Part shown: positions 19,891-31,106 of the stretch, in pieces
Layout: each line of letters opens with the position of its first letter
Numbering within the stretch: position 1 is the stretch's first letter
NCBI GenBank assembly: GCA_019009955.1
Contig: CM032232.1
Location: 137,416,001 to 137,480,000 of the forward strand
Source: Riptortus pedestris
Taxonomy: Eukaryota; Arthropoda; Insecta; Hemiptera; Alydidae
Length of the DNA: 64,000 bases
Reading direction: 5' to 3'
Program-made: the position numbers and the translations under genes
The notes under the pieces: generated by a model
Seen by the model: only the letters and a program-made list of their open reading frames with translations
What the model was told of the DNA's origin: nothing
Database searches by the model: none

Positions 19891-20213
19891 ATGGTGTTGT
19901 TATCATTTTGGAGTTTTGGTCAACGTTGGTGAATAAATCCTAGTTTATGCCGATATTTCGAGAATCTTTATTTTCTCTTCATCAGGGCAAGACTAAAGGC
20001 ACTTAAAAACTATTACACATGACACATGAGATTATTGCACTTAGGACTAGGGTTTTAGTAACTTCTCTTGTTTTGTTTACACAGCTGTAATAGTTTTCAA
20101 GTAGCTTTAGTCTTGCCCCGAAGAAGAGAAAATAAAGATTCTCCAAATATCGGCATAAACTAAGATTTTTTCACCAACGTTGACCAAAACTCCAAAAAGA
20201 ATAACAACAACAT
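19891..20213. repeat. Foldback inserted in an H1 microsatellite, hammerhead-like core
   Basis: Arms of about 127 bases (19891-20017 and 20086-20213) are inverted copies with scattered mismatches. On the minus strand of the left arm CTGATGA (19979-19985) is followed by a GAGAA...TTCTC stem and GAAA (19956-19959), in hammerhead order but with one extra base between core and stem. The right arm has lost both cores (CCGAAGA, CAAA). It resembles the terminal repeats of Penelope-like elements; no RT is present. Confidence 0.55.
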
Positions 20214-20880
20214 ATATATATATATATCTGTTACCGATCTTGTGGTCGGAATTGTTGTTTTATCGTTACCAAACTCTATATAAATAAGCGTTTTATGTAA
20301 AAATTAATGATCATGTTCGTGAAAGGCTGACATCGGAACTGTGGAGGGGGGGCATTACAAGGCGAGAATTTCGAAAATTTAAATTTGTCCGTTGTTATTC
20401 GTCTGCTGGAAAGAGTGTATGGGTCTATTGTAATGTAATTTTCTTTGAACGTTATTATATATAGTTTTTATTATCGTGATTATTAACCGAGATATATGCA
20501 TTTTTTAGTTTTCAGTAAACCCCCACTCCCACTCTTGTTATATTAAAAGATAAGCTGTTATATCATGAACCACTTCATTCTAAGGTTAAATACCAAATAT
20601 GGTTTTCATTGAGAGTTTACTTTGCGAGATACATGCATTACGTCATCAATTCAGATTTTTCATACGACCTGGAAAAGTGGGAGTTTCAATATACAAGTAT
20701 CCGTTATTATGGGTACAATATGAAAATGTTAAAGAACCAGTATTGTTAAACTATTAACATTCTACAATGTTTGTTCTATGGTTTTTTTTTTTTGTTGTAA
20801 AATAAGTATTAACAGAGTATTTTGTACTTTCTTGCTTACTGCCTTCAGTAACCCCTTCTCCACAATCCTCTTCTTTTACT
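20213..20880 (+). mobile_element. H1 form B body (interrupted copy)
   Basis: Continues after the foldback with CTGTTACCGATCTTGTGGTCG, a G-run at 20343, ACCGAGATATATGC, CAGTAAACCCCCACTCC and a degraded second module. The 3' terminus is not found. Confidence 0.6.
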
Positions 20881-20952
20881 CACCCGTTTTAGCAATTTCT
20901 TTAATGATAAATTTCCTTCTCCACTCACATTTCCAATTCTGTTTTAGCACCC

Positions 20953-21759
20953 TTAAGGGAAATCAGCTATTGAGGTCCTACTCATGACGCAATTTTCGAA
21001 ACATTTCTTCAAATGTTCATCGAACCTACCCAGGAGAAGACGAAAATGAGGTCTATTCAAAATTATATATGTCTGTTAACGCTCTAGCGGTCGCAATTTT
21101 TGTTTGATCATTACGAAACTCGATATTTAACCGTTTTATGTAAAAATACAGATGAAGTTCGTTAATGGCTGAAATCGAACTAGAAGAAGGGGGGGGGGTG
21201 AAGAGGGGGGGATTTTCGAAAATTCAAAATATCTCCGTTATTATGCATCGGATCGAAAAATTGTATAGAACTAATCTTATTGCAAATTAAATTTACTATA
21301 AATATTGTTATATACATTTATTCTCTATCTTGAATATTAACCGAGATATTTGCATTTTTATGAAGTCTGTGAGAAATGTAGTCGGGTATAGTTCGGATTA
21401 GGTCGGCCAGTTTCGAAACTGCTCGGCTCAGGTGGAAGCCTCTTCTTACCTTGCTTGTCGTTTCTCACCTTACCTTACCTTACCTTCGTTACTTTGTGCG
21501 ATTTATGCACATACGTTCTGTTCATCCCCCCCCCCTTCTTTAGTTCTTGGACTACTAAAATTTGAGTTATTAAAATATAAATTATACTTACAATTACAGA
21601 AGCCGTTTCAGTTGGGAATTTTTTTTAATTAACTGAAAGATTTCTCATTACCGTTTGTATTTAATCACGGTGGTGTTGTGTTACCAGTATGCAGATTTCT
21701 CTATTGTAAAACTTCACATGGGAAATCTGCTTAGTTTACGCAGCCCCTGCGTGACGGAC
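20953..21759 (+). mobile_element. H1 form C, nearly complete
   Basis: 5' CCTTAAGGGAAATCAGCTATT, a very short TA core (21063-21070), G-runs at 21190-21208, then the form C block with the TTACC repeat near 21469-21486, CATCCCCCCCCCC, GGTGGTGTTGTGTTACCAG and an intact 3' end CGCAGCCCCTGCGTGACGGAC. Confidence 0.8.
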
Positions 21760-22364
21760 TTTTTTACATATAAACAGAGAATATGAAGTGAGATAAGATC
21801 ACAAATGTTCCAGCAATTGGGAGATCTGCTTTGACTTAACAGGATATATTTACGTCATGTTTATTATTGAGTTGCCAAGGAAACAATGTAATAGATAATG
21901 CAAGAGCTAGGTGTAAAGGTTGCCCACAGAGAGTTCAGTTCCCAGCCGGAACCCACACTTCCTTTGTGGTCGGTATTAACCCACATGTGTTTGCCGGCTG
22001 AATGGAACCATTAAGCATTGTCGGGTATTAACAATCACCAGTTGTTCTGTCAATCCGCGCTATCAATTATTGATAAAGCGGTATGCATAAAGCATGGCTC
22101 GTTGAAGGAGGGCATCGCTCTTCCAGCCTCCTCCACGAGTCCTTGATGGAGGGGATTCCCATGATTGCAACATGCTTCCCATTTTCGTATCCTTATCAAT
22201 ATCCCCGAGTTCATTATCAATGAAACGCTCTTGTCACAGCAGACTTCTGCACTCATTGGAGTTCATACTTCATTTACCACTTTCAGTAATAGCAAATTTC
22301 TCTGAAGATCTGATTGTTGCGATCTGGCTGCGGCAGTAGGCAGTGGAAGCTGTAAAAATAAAAA
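21760..22364. other. Unassigned, lower-AT sequence
   Basis: No recognised repeat. A 68-codon minus frame has no recognisable domain. This is one of the few repeat-poor gaps in this half of the window. Confidence 0.35.
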
Positions 22365-23007
22365 GTCCGTCACGCAGGGGCTGCGTAAACTAAGCAGAAT
22401 TCCCGTGTGAAGTTTTACAATAGAGAAATCGGAATACTGGAAACAACACCACCGTGAGTAAATACAAACGGTAATGAGAAATCTTTCAGTTAATTAAAAT
22501 AAATTCTTAACTGAAGCGGCTTCTGAATTGTAAGAATAATTTATATTTTAATAACTCAAATTTTACTAGTCCAAGAACTAAAGAACGGAGGGGGGGGGGA
22601 TGAACAGAACGTATTTGCATAAATCTCACAAGGTAAGGAAGGTAAGGTTAGAAACGACAGGTAAGGTTAGAAGAGGCTTCCACCTGAGCCGATCAGTTAC
22701 GGAAACGGCCGAACAATATCCGACCACATGTCCCACGGACTTCATAAAAATCCAAAAATTTCTCGGTTAATATTAAAGATAGAGAATAAATGTATATAAT
22801 AATAAATATAGCAAATTTATCTTGCAATAAGATTGGTTTTATATAATTTTTCGATCCAATAGCGTACATAACGGAGATATTTCGAATTGTCGAAAATCCC
22901 CCCTCCCTCTGGTCCGATTTCAGCCATTAACGAACTTGATCTGTCTTTTTACATAAAACGGTTAAATATCCAGTTTAGTAACGATCAAACAAAAATTGCG
23001 ACCGCTA
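22365..23007 (-). mobile_element. H1 form C, 3' part (host of the Transib-like insertion)
   Basis: Starts GTCCGTCACGCAGGGGCTGCG; has the GGTAAGGTTAG repeat near 22625-22672, a C-run, and stops in ATTGCGACCGCTA. The last five bases CGCTA (23003-23007) are repeated at 25374-25378, where the copy resumes. Confidence 0.8.
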
Positions 23008-23474
23008 CACAGTGGGCCGGATGGCCAATCTAGGTGGAAATAATTCATGAAATCAAAACATCTAATTAAGTTATTTGCTTTAATCTGGAAAGTCTTTTAT
23101 GCCAATATGGCATGGTATTTAGGAATTAGCACCCGTACAAACATCACAAGAGTACACAAACAATGACAAATCCGATGTTTTCATTCTAATGATTAACAAG
23201 TTTGCAGCTCAGTTTTACCTAAAAATTTACTTAGAAAGGTTGTTTTTTCTGTATTTAAATTATCGAAAGTAAATTATTAAACTATTTTATTAAGATGGAC
23301 ACCATATCCATAGGTAAGTTAATAATAAAAATACAATAATATCTCAAAATTATACGAAATAAAAATGTTTAACATCCGTATAAAAAATATACCGCATAAT
23401 GCCGCTAAGATAATTATGTCTGTTGTTGTTTATAATACAAACTAACATTTCATAAAAAATAGAATTGCTAATAT

Positions 23475-24130
23475 TTGATAACTTTGTCGTACGGACTATT
23501 TTCAGAAAAAGAAATCAGGATTACGAGACGTGACGTATTTCTTCTTTGGCAAAGCTGTTCAAAGACAAAGCCAATAATTGATTCCATTTTGTCACAATTT
23601 GCTGTGAAAAATATCCAACAACATTCATTGGAAAAATTGACCAGTAATTTAAACCTTTTGTTGTCAAAAATTAAAATTAAATGGCAAGAAGCTGGACGAT
23701 ACAAAAATTTGTTTCTTAAAAAGAATACTATTTCGTTGGATAAAATTTTCATATTTATATGTATATGTGATGAGGAACCTCTGCCATCTACTTCTGAAGA
23801 TCGACCAATTAAGCCATTTGAAGACTGCTGTGCTAACACGAAGAAAACAAAAATAGGAGATATTATAAAAAGACCTTTAAATGAAATAGTGTTTGCTTGT
23901 GAAGTCGCTGTAAGAAAGTCGGGAAAACGTGATGGAGCTAATATCATTAAAGAAGTAGCTCTTTGTTCATCTGATGTAGTACTCAAATTAAAAAACTTCG
24001 AATGAGTAATCTTAATGAAACCCGCCCATTTAGGTACTAACGAAGAAGCGTTAGCTATTTTCATTGACTGTAAGCTGTCAAAAAATTCATATAAGCTGCT
24101 TCGGAATCATGCATTGAACATTAATCATAA
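23475..24130 (+). pseudogene. Transib-like transposase, N-terminal part
   Basis: A frame of 176 codons, then TGA at 24003-24005, then the same frame continues MKPAHLGTNEEALAIFIDCK and LSKNSYKLLRNHALNIN until the H1 insertion. The first part contains WQSCSKTKPIIDSIL, LLLSKIKIKWQEAGRYKNLF, SEDRPIKPFEDCCANTKK and EVAVRKSGKRDGANIIKEV, a layout I associate with arthropod Transib-type proteins. That recollection is not a database match. No ATG opens the frame; a stop lies just upstream of 23475, so an intron or decay is possible. No working product. Confidence 0.5.
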
Positions 24131-24135
24131 AAAAA

Positions 24136-24797
24136 GTCCGTCACGCAGGGGCTGCGTAAACTAAGCAGATTTCCCACGTGAAGTTTTACAATAGAGAAAT
24201 CTGCATACTGGTACCACAATAAGACCGGGATGAGATACTGAGAAATCTTTCAGTTAATTAAACTAAATACCGAACTTAAACGGCTTCGGAATTTTAAGAA
24301 TAATTTATATTTTAATAACCCAACTTTTTGTAGTCCAACAACTAAAGAAGGGGGGGGGGCGGATGTTCAGAACGTATTTGCATAAATCTCACAAAGTAAG
24401 GAAGGTAAGGTAAGGTTAAAAATGCCAGGTTAGAAGAAGCTTCCGCCTGAGCCGAGAAATGACGAAGATGGCCGACATAATCCGAACTATACCCCACCAC
24501 CGACTTCACAAAAATGCAAATATCTCGGTTAATATTCAAGATAGAGAATAAATGAATATAACAATATTTATAGTAAGTTTAATTTTCAATAAGATTGGTT
24601 CGGTCCAATGTTTCGATCCGATGCATAATAACGGAGATATTTTGTTTTCGAAAATCCCCCCCCTCTACAAACCCCCCCACCGCTCTGGTCCGATTTCCAG
24701 CCATTTACGAACTTGATCTGTCTTTTTACATAAAAACGGTTAAATATCGAGTTTCGTAACGATCAAACAAAAATTGCGACCGCGCGAGCGTTAACAG

Positions 24798-24829
<32 letters not shown>

Positions 24830-24858
24830 CTATATATATCTATATATATATATATATA
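24136..24858 (-). mobile_element. H1 form C nested in the Transib-like element
   Basis: Starts GTCCGTCACGCAGGGGCTGCG, with the GGAAGGTAAGGTAAGG repeat near 24401, C-runs, ATTGCGACCGCGCGAGCG and (TA)n at 24804-24858. The 5' block beyond the microsatellite is missing and Transib-like sequence follows at once. Its closest relative in the window is the copy at 28481-29330. Confidence 0.8.
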
Positions 24859-25247
24859 GTTTTTCAAAATTTCCCCTCTCAAACAACATTTGTTATGATA
24901 TGTAAATGGGGTTGTGATGGTAGCAGTGGTCATAGTACAAGCAGAAATTTGAAGACCAGGATGCCAATGATGAGTATTTATTTTCTTATTCATTTGTTCC
25001 TGTAAAAATGCACAAATTAGCTAGAGTAGAAAATTTAGTTTGGAGCAATCCTTTTCCTTCGTCCGCACGAAACTGCAGGCCACTAAACTTTATGTTTTCC
25101 AAAGAAACCACCGATTTGACTATCACCGAAACAAATAAAATTAAACAACAAATAGAATCGCTACAACCTATTAAAGTAACTTTGGAAAATATAGATAACA
25201 ATGTTCATTACAAATTTATTTTATTATTATTATTTTATTTTTGGTAA
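24859..25247 (+). pseudogene. Transib-like transposase, central part with first catalytic Asp
   Basis: The frame through 24901 reads KWGCDGSSGHS; the Asp codon at 24916-24918 sits where Transib and RAG1-type proteins carry their first catalytic Asp in a DG(S/T)SG context. A frameshift near 24945 leads to DANDEYLFSYSFVPVKM, then LVWSNPFPSSARNCRPLNF and KQQIESLQPIKVTLENIDNN before low-complexity sequence. The segments with the second Asp and the Glu are absent. Family knowledge: Transib transposase is the relative of RAG1. Assignment is from motif memory, supported independently by the TIR and 5-bp duplication. Confidence 0.6.
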
Positions 25248-25378
25248 TTATTTTCTTTATATATTGTGGTTATTATTTACGACTAAATAATTGTATAATA
25301 ATAAAACATAAAACATTAAAAAATAACAAGTTAGCAGTTTTTTCCACCTAGATCGGCCTTCCGACCCACTGTGCGCTA

Positions 25379-25389
25379 GAGCGTTAACA

Positions 25390-25455
<66 letters not shown>

Positions 25456-25588
25456 TTTTTAGCTGCATCGCTGGGGAGTATTATCATTGTGAGTACCTCG
25501 GCTGTCTGCTCCAGCGGTTGGAATTTTCGTTGTTTTGCAAATTTTCGATGGAAATGCGTCCATCTTCGTCAGGGAAATCTGCTAAAAT
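25379..25588 (-). mobile_element. H1, remainder beyond the Transib-like insertion
   Basis: GAGCGTTAACAGACA restores the H1 sequence broken at 23007, then (TA)n at 25393-25452. The 5' block is heavily diverged but ends in GGGAAATCTGCTAAAA. Confidence 0.65.
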
Positions 25589-26470
25589 GCCCACTACCAA
25601 ATCACTAACAATGAATTTAGGAAGGGTTTCACCAGCAACCCCCCTAACCTGGGCCTTGTTCGTTGAGTTGATCACTCACTTTACAAAATTCTTGAACCCC
25701 ATGAGACTCACTTGGGCGAAGGGCTAAAGAGCTCTTAGCTTAATAACGTGTGTGCGTGCTTGGGTTTGAGTGTATTAGCTTAAGAAGCGGCATTTCTACA
25801 AGCAATAAACGCATCGTAGCATTATTTCAGCCTCGAGGAACCTACGTTCCTGATATTCTGCCAATGTTGATGTTGATCATTTTTTCAGTCACAATTACCT
25901 TTTTTGCCTTGACGGTAACTTCAAACTCCTGGGTATAGAGGTCTCTCTGCTGGTTATACCTGTTGATTGCCCAAACCATATTAATCCTAATAATCTCTGT
26001 TGGTCAGGATGACTTCGGCCGATATCATAAAGGATTGCACACAATAACTACCGGATTCCACCTCTGCATTTAGTATTGGAATAAAGATGTTGTCCTTGTT
26101 CTCCAAGTAAGCAATTCCAAGTTAACCAGGACAAGCGCCTGACTGGCAGCAGTATGGGTCATCGGCAAAAGTAGTGGGAATTTTTGATACCAAATATAAT
26201 AAAAACAATTTTTTATTTGATAACAAATATATCCATATTAATGAAATAAGTAGCTCATGACTTTGAGGTTATAAATTGAGCATAACTCATACATTTATCG
26301 TAGGATTGTAGGCTATTAGAAAAATTAATAAAAATAGATTTACCTGTAATAATAATTCAGGACATTAGTTCCTTACAAAATATAACCATTCTTTTAAGAA
26401 ATCTGTAAGAATAGCATAAAGTGCAAAATATAATAGTAACATTTGCTAATAGGGATATGTATTAGTGATG
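25589..26470. other. Unassigned, low-repeat sequence
   Basis: About 880 bases with balanced composition and no recognised repeat. Short frames on both strands show no domain I know. A host intron or exon is possible but unsupported. Confidence 0.35.
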
Positions 26471-27043
26471 TTCCCTCAAGGGAAATCAGCTATTGAGGTC
26501 GTACTCGTAAATTTTTGAAACATTTCTTCAAATGTCCATGGATCCTACCCAGAAGATGACGAAAATGAGGTCCGTTCAAAACTATATATGTATATATTTG
26601 TCTTTTAACTCTCTAGCTGTCGCAATTTTTGTTTAATCATCGCCAAACTCGGTATTTAATCGTTTCATATTAAAATTAGATCAAATTCGTTAATGGCTGA
26701 AATCGGACCAGTGGAGGTAGGTGGGGTTTAGAGCGGGGAATTTCGAAAATTCGAAATATTTCCGTTACTATACGTTGGATCGAAAAATTGTATAGAACCA
26801 ATTTTATTGCAAATTAAATTTACTATAAATATTTTTATATACATTTATTCTCTATCTTGACTATTAACCGAGATATTTGCATTTTTATAAAGTTTAACAG
26901 ACGAGCTATGGTCGCTTCTATTCGTTACCGCCGAAAGCTAGTTTGGCCGTTTCCGTAACTGTTCGGCACTCGTTTGGAGATTTCTCTATTCCATAACTTT
27001 ACGTGGGAAATCTGCCTAGTTTACGCAGCCCCTGCGTGACGGG
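26471..27043 (+). mobile_element. H1, complete short form with minimal TA core
   Basis: 5' TTCCCTCAAGGGAAATCAGCT, core reduced to ATATATGTATATAT, G-rich run at 26714, and an intact 3' end CGCAGCCCCTGCGTGACGGG. A short deletion follows GGTCGTACTCGTAA. Confidence 0.75.
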
Positions 27044-27409
27044 TTTTTTTCATTTGAGGCCCACGGGCCCCCTTATGTCCGTAGGCCTTCGGCATTTCCC
27101 CACCTGGCCAATCCGGCACTTACGTCCGCAAATGCACGCACTTTATCGGCCTGTAAAATTTACAAAGTGTAACTAACTTATAAATGAGATCGATTTCTGC
27201 GAACGTTCTTTGATTACGCAACCCGAATGAAATTATTTACTTCGAGCCGTAGGCCGATCCGATCAATAAAGGCACAAAACGTCCATTTAGCGCACGTTGG
27301 CAGACCTGCAGAGTGCCTTTGGAAACTCGCGAAATGAAAGTGCTGAAATGGTGGTAGAGCCCACAGGTCCCGCAAAGAGTTAATAGTTCTTAATTGTAAG
27401 TGCTAGTTC
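27044..27409. other. Unassigned, higher-GC sequence
   Basis: Local GC content rises (GGCCCACGGGCCCCC, several CG dinucleotides). No frame or repeat recognised. Confidence 0.35.
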
Positions 27410-27810
27410 TGTTACGCCACGCTGGGTTGCATAAACTGAGCAGTTTTCCCACGTCCACGAATGGTCTCATTTCACCACATATTCTCTATTTCTTTATAAA
27501 AATCCTATAAGTACAAGTCGGAGTTTACTGAAGGCTGGGTACAAGAAAGAACGAATAAATCACTTAATATTCGAGTTTCAAAACAACCTTAGAACAACAA
27601 TTGTAAAGTATGAATACCTGCATAAGATGGGTTCTATAACTTTTTTACACCCAACTCATAATTAAGGAGATATATCGAATTTTCAAATTCCCCCACCCTT
27701 TAACCCCCCTTTTCCTTGTCCCTTTTGAGGGCATTAACGGATATGATCTTTAGTATCGATTGAACCAAACAATATTAAATATGGTATAGATTAAAAAAAA
27801 ATATTTTTGC
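27410..27810 (-). mobile_element. Degenerate H1-like copy
   Basis: TTACGCCACGCTGGGTTGCATAAACTGAGCAG is a decayed 3' end read in pieces; GAGTTTACTGAAGGCTGG, ATATATCGAATTTTC and CATTAACGGATATGATCT follow in H1 order. No microsatellite or 5' end. Confidence 0.5.
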
Positions 27811-28303
27811 ACCGAACGTTAACTTGGCACTTTCTACGCGAGGTGAACATTTTCTATAATCGGCGTTCCACAAGTGGTTGATATCGACCACCTTGGGGTT
27901 GAAATCGGTTTCCCAGGTGTCGACATAAACGAAAACTGATTTTGGAGGTAGGCGAGGTCTTAAAATCGTTCCCTATTAATTAAAACAAGTCCTTATTTGA
28001 AACTTTCAAGTTACCGTATAAGTTGTGTTACATGTACCAACTGATTATAAAAATGGCAAGTATTTTAGTAGGGAGATCATTGTTGCACTTTTAAAAAACT
28101 CAACAAGTCGATAGGCGTCCAAAAAAATAATTGCCTACTACGCATTTTTACGTAATTAATTACACCATACTATATATATGCTAAATTTTATGCCCATTTA
28201 TTTTGTTAAATTTTGATGAGTAAATGATGCCAAGTTTACTCAGGTAACCGACCACAAAATATTTAAATCGGTAAGCATTTAGTATCAATAGGAAGGCAAA
28301 AAA
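27811..28303. other. Unassigned sequence
   Basis: No recognised feature. Confidence 0.4.
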
Positions 28304-28476
28304 GTCCGTCACGCAGGAGCTGCGTAAACTAAGCAGATTTCCTACGTGAAGTTTTACAATAGAGAAATTTCACGAGAGCCGAGCCAGTCAAGGAAACAGC
28401 CAAGCTAGCTTTTGGCGGGAAAGTAACTCTCGTCCGTTATGCTCCGAGATTAAATTAAAAACAATTCAATCTCAAA
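28304..28476 (-). mobile_element. H1 3' third, truncated by another H1
   Basis: GTCCGTCACGCAGGAGCTGCG through GCTTTTGGCGGGAAAG and TTAAAAACAATTCAATCTC, then an A-run into which the next H1 copy appears to have inserted. The rest of this copy is not found on the far side. Confidence 0.7.
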
Positions 28477-28480
28477 AAAA

Positions 28481-29136
28481 GTCCGTCACGCAGGGGCTGC
28501 GTAAACTAAGCAGATTTCCCCTGTGAAGTTTTACAATAGAGAAATCTGCATACTGGTAACACAATACCACCGTGATTAGATAATGAGAAAACTTTCAGTT
28601 AATTAAAATAAATACCCAACTGAAACGGCTTCTGAATTGTAAGAATAATTTATATTTTAATAACTCTAATTTTAGTAGTCCAAGAACTAAAGAAGGGGGG
28701 GGGCGGATGAACTAAACGTATTTGCATAAATCTCACAAAGTAAGGAAGGTAAGGTAAGGTTAAAAACGCCAGGTTAGAAGAAGCTTCCGCCTGAGCCGAG
28801 AAATGACGAAGATGGCCGACATTATCCGAACTATACCCCACCACAGACTTCATAAAAATGCAAATATCTCGGTTAATATTCAAGATAGAGAATAAATGTA
28901 TATAACAATATTTATAGTAAATTTAATTTGCAATAAGATTGGTTCTGTACAATTTTTCGATCCGATGCATAATAACGGAGATATTTTGAATTTTCGAAAA
29001 TCCCCCCTCTAAACCCCCCCACCCTTTGGTCCGATTTCAGCCATTAACGAACTTGATCTGTCTTTTTACATAAAACGGTTAAATATCGAGTTTCGTAACG
29101 ATCAAACAAAAATTGCGACCGCTAGAGCGATAACAG

Positions 29137-29212
<76 letters not shown>

Positions 29213-29330
29213 GAACGGACCTCATTTTCGTCATCTCCTGGGTAGGATCGATGGACATTTGAAGAAAATTTTCGAAAATCGCGTCATGAGTACGACCCCA
29301 ATAGCTGATTTCCCTTAAGGGAAATCTGCT
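28481..29330 (-). mobile_element. H1 form C, complete
   Basis: The best complete form C copy (850 bp): intact 3' end, GGAAGGTAAGGTAAGG, two C-runs, (TA)n at 29142-29207, GAACGGACCTCATTTTCG, and 5' end CCCTTAAGGGAAATCTGCT followed by AAAA. Confidence 0.85.
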
Positions 29331-29780
29331 AAAACAACAAGAACACAAAAGATGGACTTACCTTTAATGATAGCAGCGCTCTGAACACTTATTACACCAA
29401 CACTAAATAGTACCACATAATATCTATTATTTGTAAGACTTAATACTGCTGTGAATATTAAGTAAACAAATAAAGGGCAAGTCAAATGGTAAGAACCTTC
29501 CTGATAGCAAACAGTCTGAGTTTTAAACAATCAGGTTAGCCAGCTTTTAACGGAAATAAAAGCACTTACGGAAATATATTTGAATATAAGTTATTTTATT
29601 CATAACTATTTATTATATCTAGTACTGAAATTAATACTAAACACGAATAATTTTAATCACAACCATTCCAAATTTAGGAATCCGGGAAGAAAACAGAAAG
29701 GGGGGGGGTACAAAATACGATTCAGACGGTTATGAGATTTTCACATGATTAAGGAACAAGCAGGTTAGCCAGCGAATGTT
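29331..29780 (-). mobile_element. Degenerate H1 form B 3' pieces
   Basis: CTGCTGTGAATATTAAGTAA, AATCAGGTTAGCCAGC and a G-run at 29700-29708 are form B landmarks in order. Similarity is low. Confidence 0.45.
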
Positions 29781-30542
29781 TACAATAGATAAATATACAT
29801 ACAGGTAACACTTCCGTGAATATTAGTGAATAATTACAAACGGTAATGAGAAATCTTTCAGTGAATTTACAATATAAGTTAATAGTCCCTACAACGTAAA
29901 ACGGCTGGATTGTAAACAAAAAGGTTAGCCAACCTTGTAGCGCAGTATCGATAGGTAGACATAAATATATCTGAATATAAAATATTAATTTTATTGGAAA
30001 CTATTTACTATAGTTAGTGGAGTAATTTGAAATGAATCAAAATAATTTCTATCTCAATTACTCAGATTTTTGTAGTCCTAGAAAAAGGGGGGGGGGGGGG
30101 TCAACAGAACGTATTTGTTTGTACCTCGTAAAATAAAGCTTTGTTGAAAACAATATTTTGTATTTAACCTAATAATGAGGTGGTTCATGAGATATCAGCT
30201 TATTATTAATATGTCCCTAGTAGGAGTGGGGGTTTACTGAAAGCGGAACTCATGACAAAAAATACAAATATCTCGGTTAATACTCATTATACGGAAAATA
30301 TGTATAGAACAGTACTTATAGTAAATGTAATTTGCAATAAGATTGTTTCTATACAATTTTTTGATCCCACGTATAGTAACGGAGATATTTCGAATTTTCG
30401 AAAATCCTCCCCTCTAAACCCCCCCCTCCCACTGGTTTGATTTCAGCCGTTAACGAACTTGATCTTTCTTTTTACATGAAACGACTAAATGTCGAGTTTC
30501 GTAACGATCAAACAAAAATTGCGACCGCTAGAGCCGTAACAG

Positions 30543-30592
<50 letters not shown>

Positions 30593-30714
30593 TTTTGAAC
30601 GGACCTCATTTTCGTCATCTACTAAGTAGGATCGATGGACATATGAAGAAAAATGTTGAAAGTTCCGTCATGAGTACAACCTCAATAGCTGATTTCCCTT
30701 AAGGAAAATCTGCT
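29781..30714 (-). mobile_element. H1 form B, lacking its 3' terminus
   Basis: Starts in TTTACAATAGATAAATATAC, contains both body modules (G-run 30087-30099; C-run 30418-30426), GTAGGAGTGGGGGTTTACTG, (TA)n 30547-30588, and a good 5' end GATTTCCCTTAAGGAAAATCTGCT in two segments. The 3' hairpin is absent. Confidence 0.75.
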
Positions 30715-31106
30715 AACAGAGATTGGATTTTTCAAGTAATTTGGCTATTGGGGCCTGAGGTATCAGTTCATTTTGGAAAATGGGTGTCTTGCCCAAAATA
30801 ATCTGAGAATCCCAGCTCTAGACAGGCAAATTTCCTTGATTTATCTTGCAACTTGGCATCAAAAGCCAAGCTCTTCACAGGTCTATCTAATGATCAGTCA
30901 TTAATGAAATCTCCAGCCTACATATTTGACAACAGTTGAGCTTAGTATAGTAATATAGTAAACATTGAGATTATCATACCGCCATTGCCAACCCACTCCT
31001 CCTTTATAAGAAAATCGTTTACGCCTACGAAGTCACTTAGTCCACCAAGTTTCCTGTATTTGAGCCGACGAATATAGCAACGGTAGTATTTAAATTGCTA
31101 AGCCTT
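30715..31106. other. Unassigned sequence
   Basis: Possibly upstream LINE sequence for the RT fragment that follows, but I cannot read a frame through it. Confidence 0.35.

Larger units (their letters stand above)
23008..25373 (+). mobile_element. Transib-like DNA transposon, defective, with RSS-like ends
   Basis: TIRs of about 35 bases start CACAGTGGGCCGGATGGCC at the left; the right end is its near-complement (three mismatches in the first 33), ending GACCCACTGTG. The target duplication is exactly CGCTA, 5 bp. Five-bp duplications and a CAC..TG heptamer are Transib traits, and CACAGTG is also the consensus heptamer of V(D)J recombination signals. Internal coding pieces agree with this. It is disabled by point mutations, by an H1 insertion (24136-24858) and by loss of the central and C-terminal transposase. 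Confidence 0.75.

Noticed and set aside
19691..19943. Overlapping frames on both strands rich in Thr/His/Arg or Val/Cys
   Set aside because: Low-complexity TG/GTGC microsatellite.
26000..26170. Possible exon with a GTAATT donor site on the minus strand near 25900
   Set aside because: The splice-like sequence is a common hexamer and the frame has no recognisable protein similarity.
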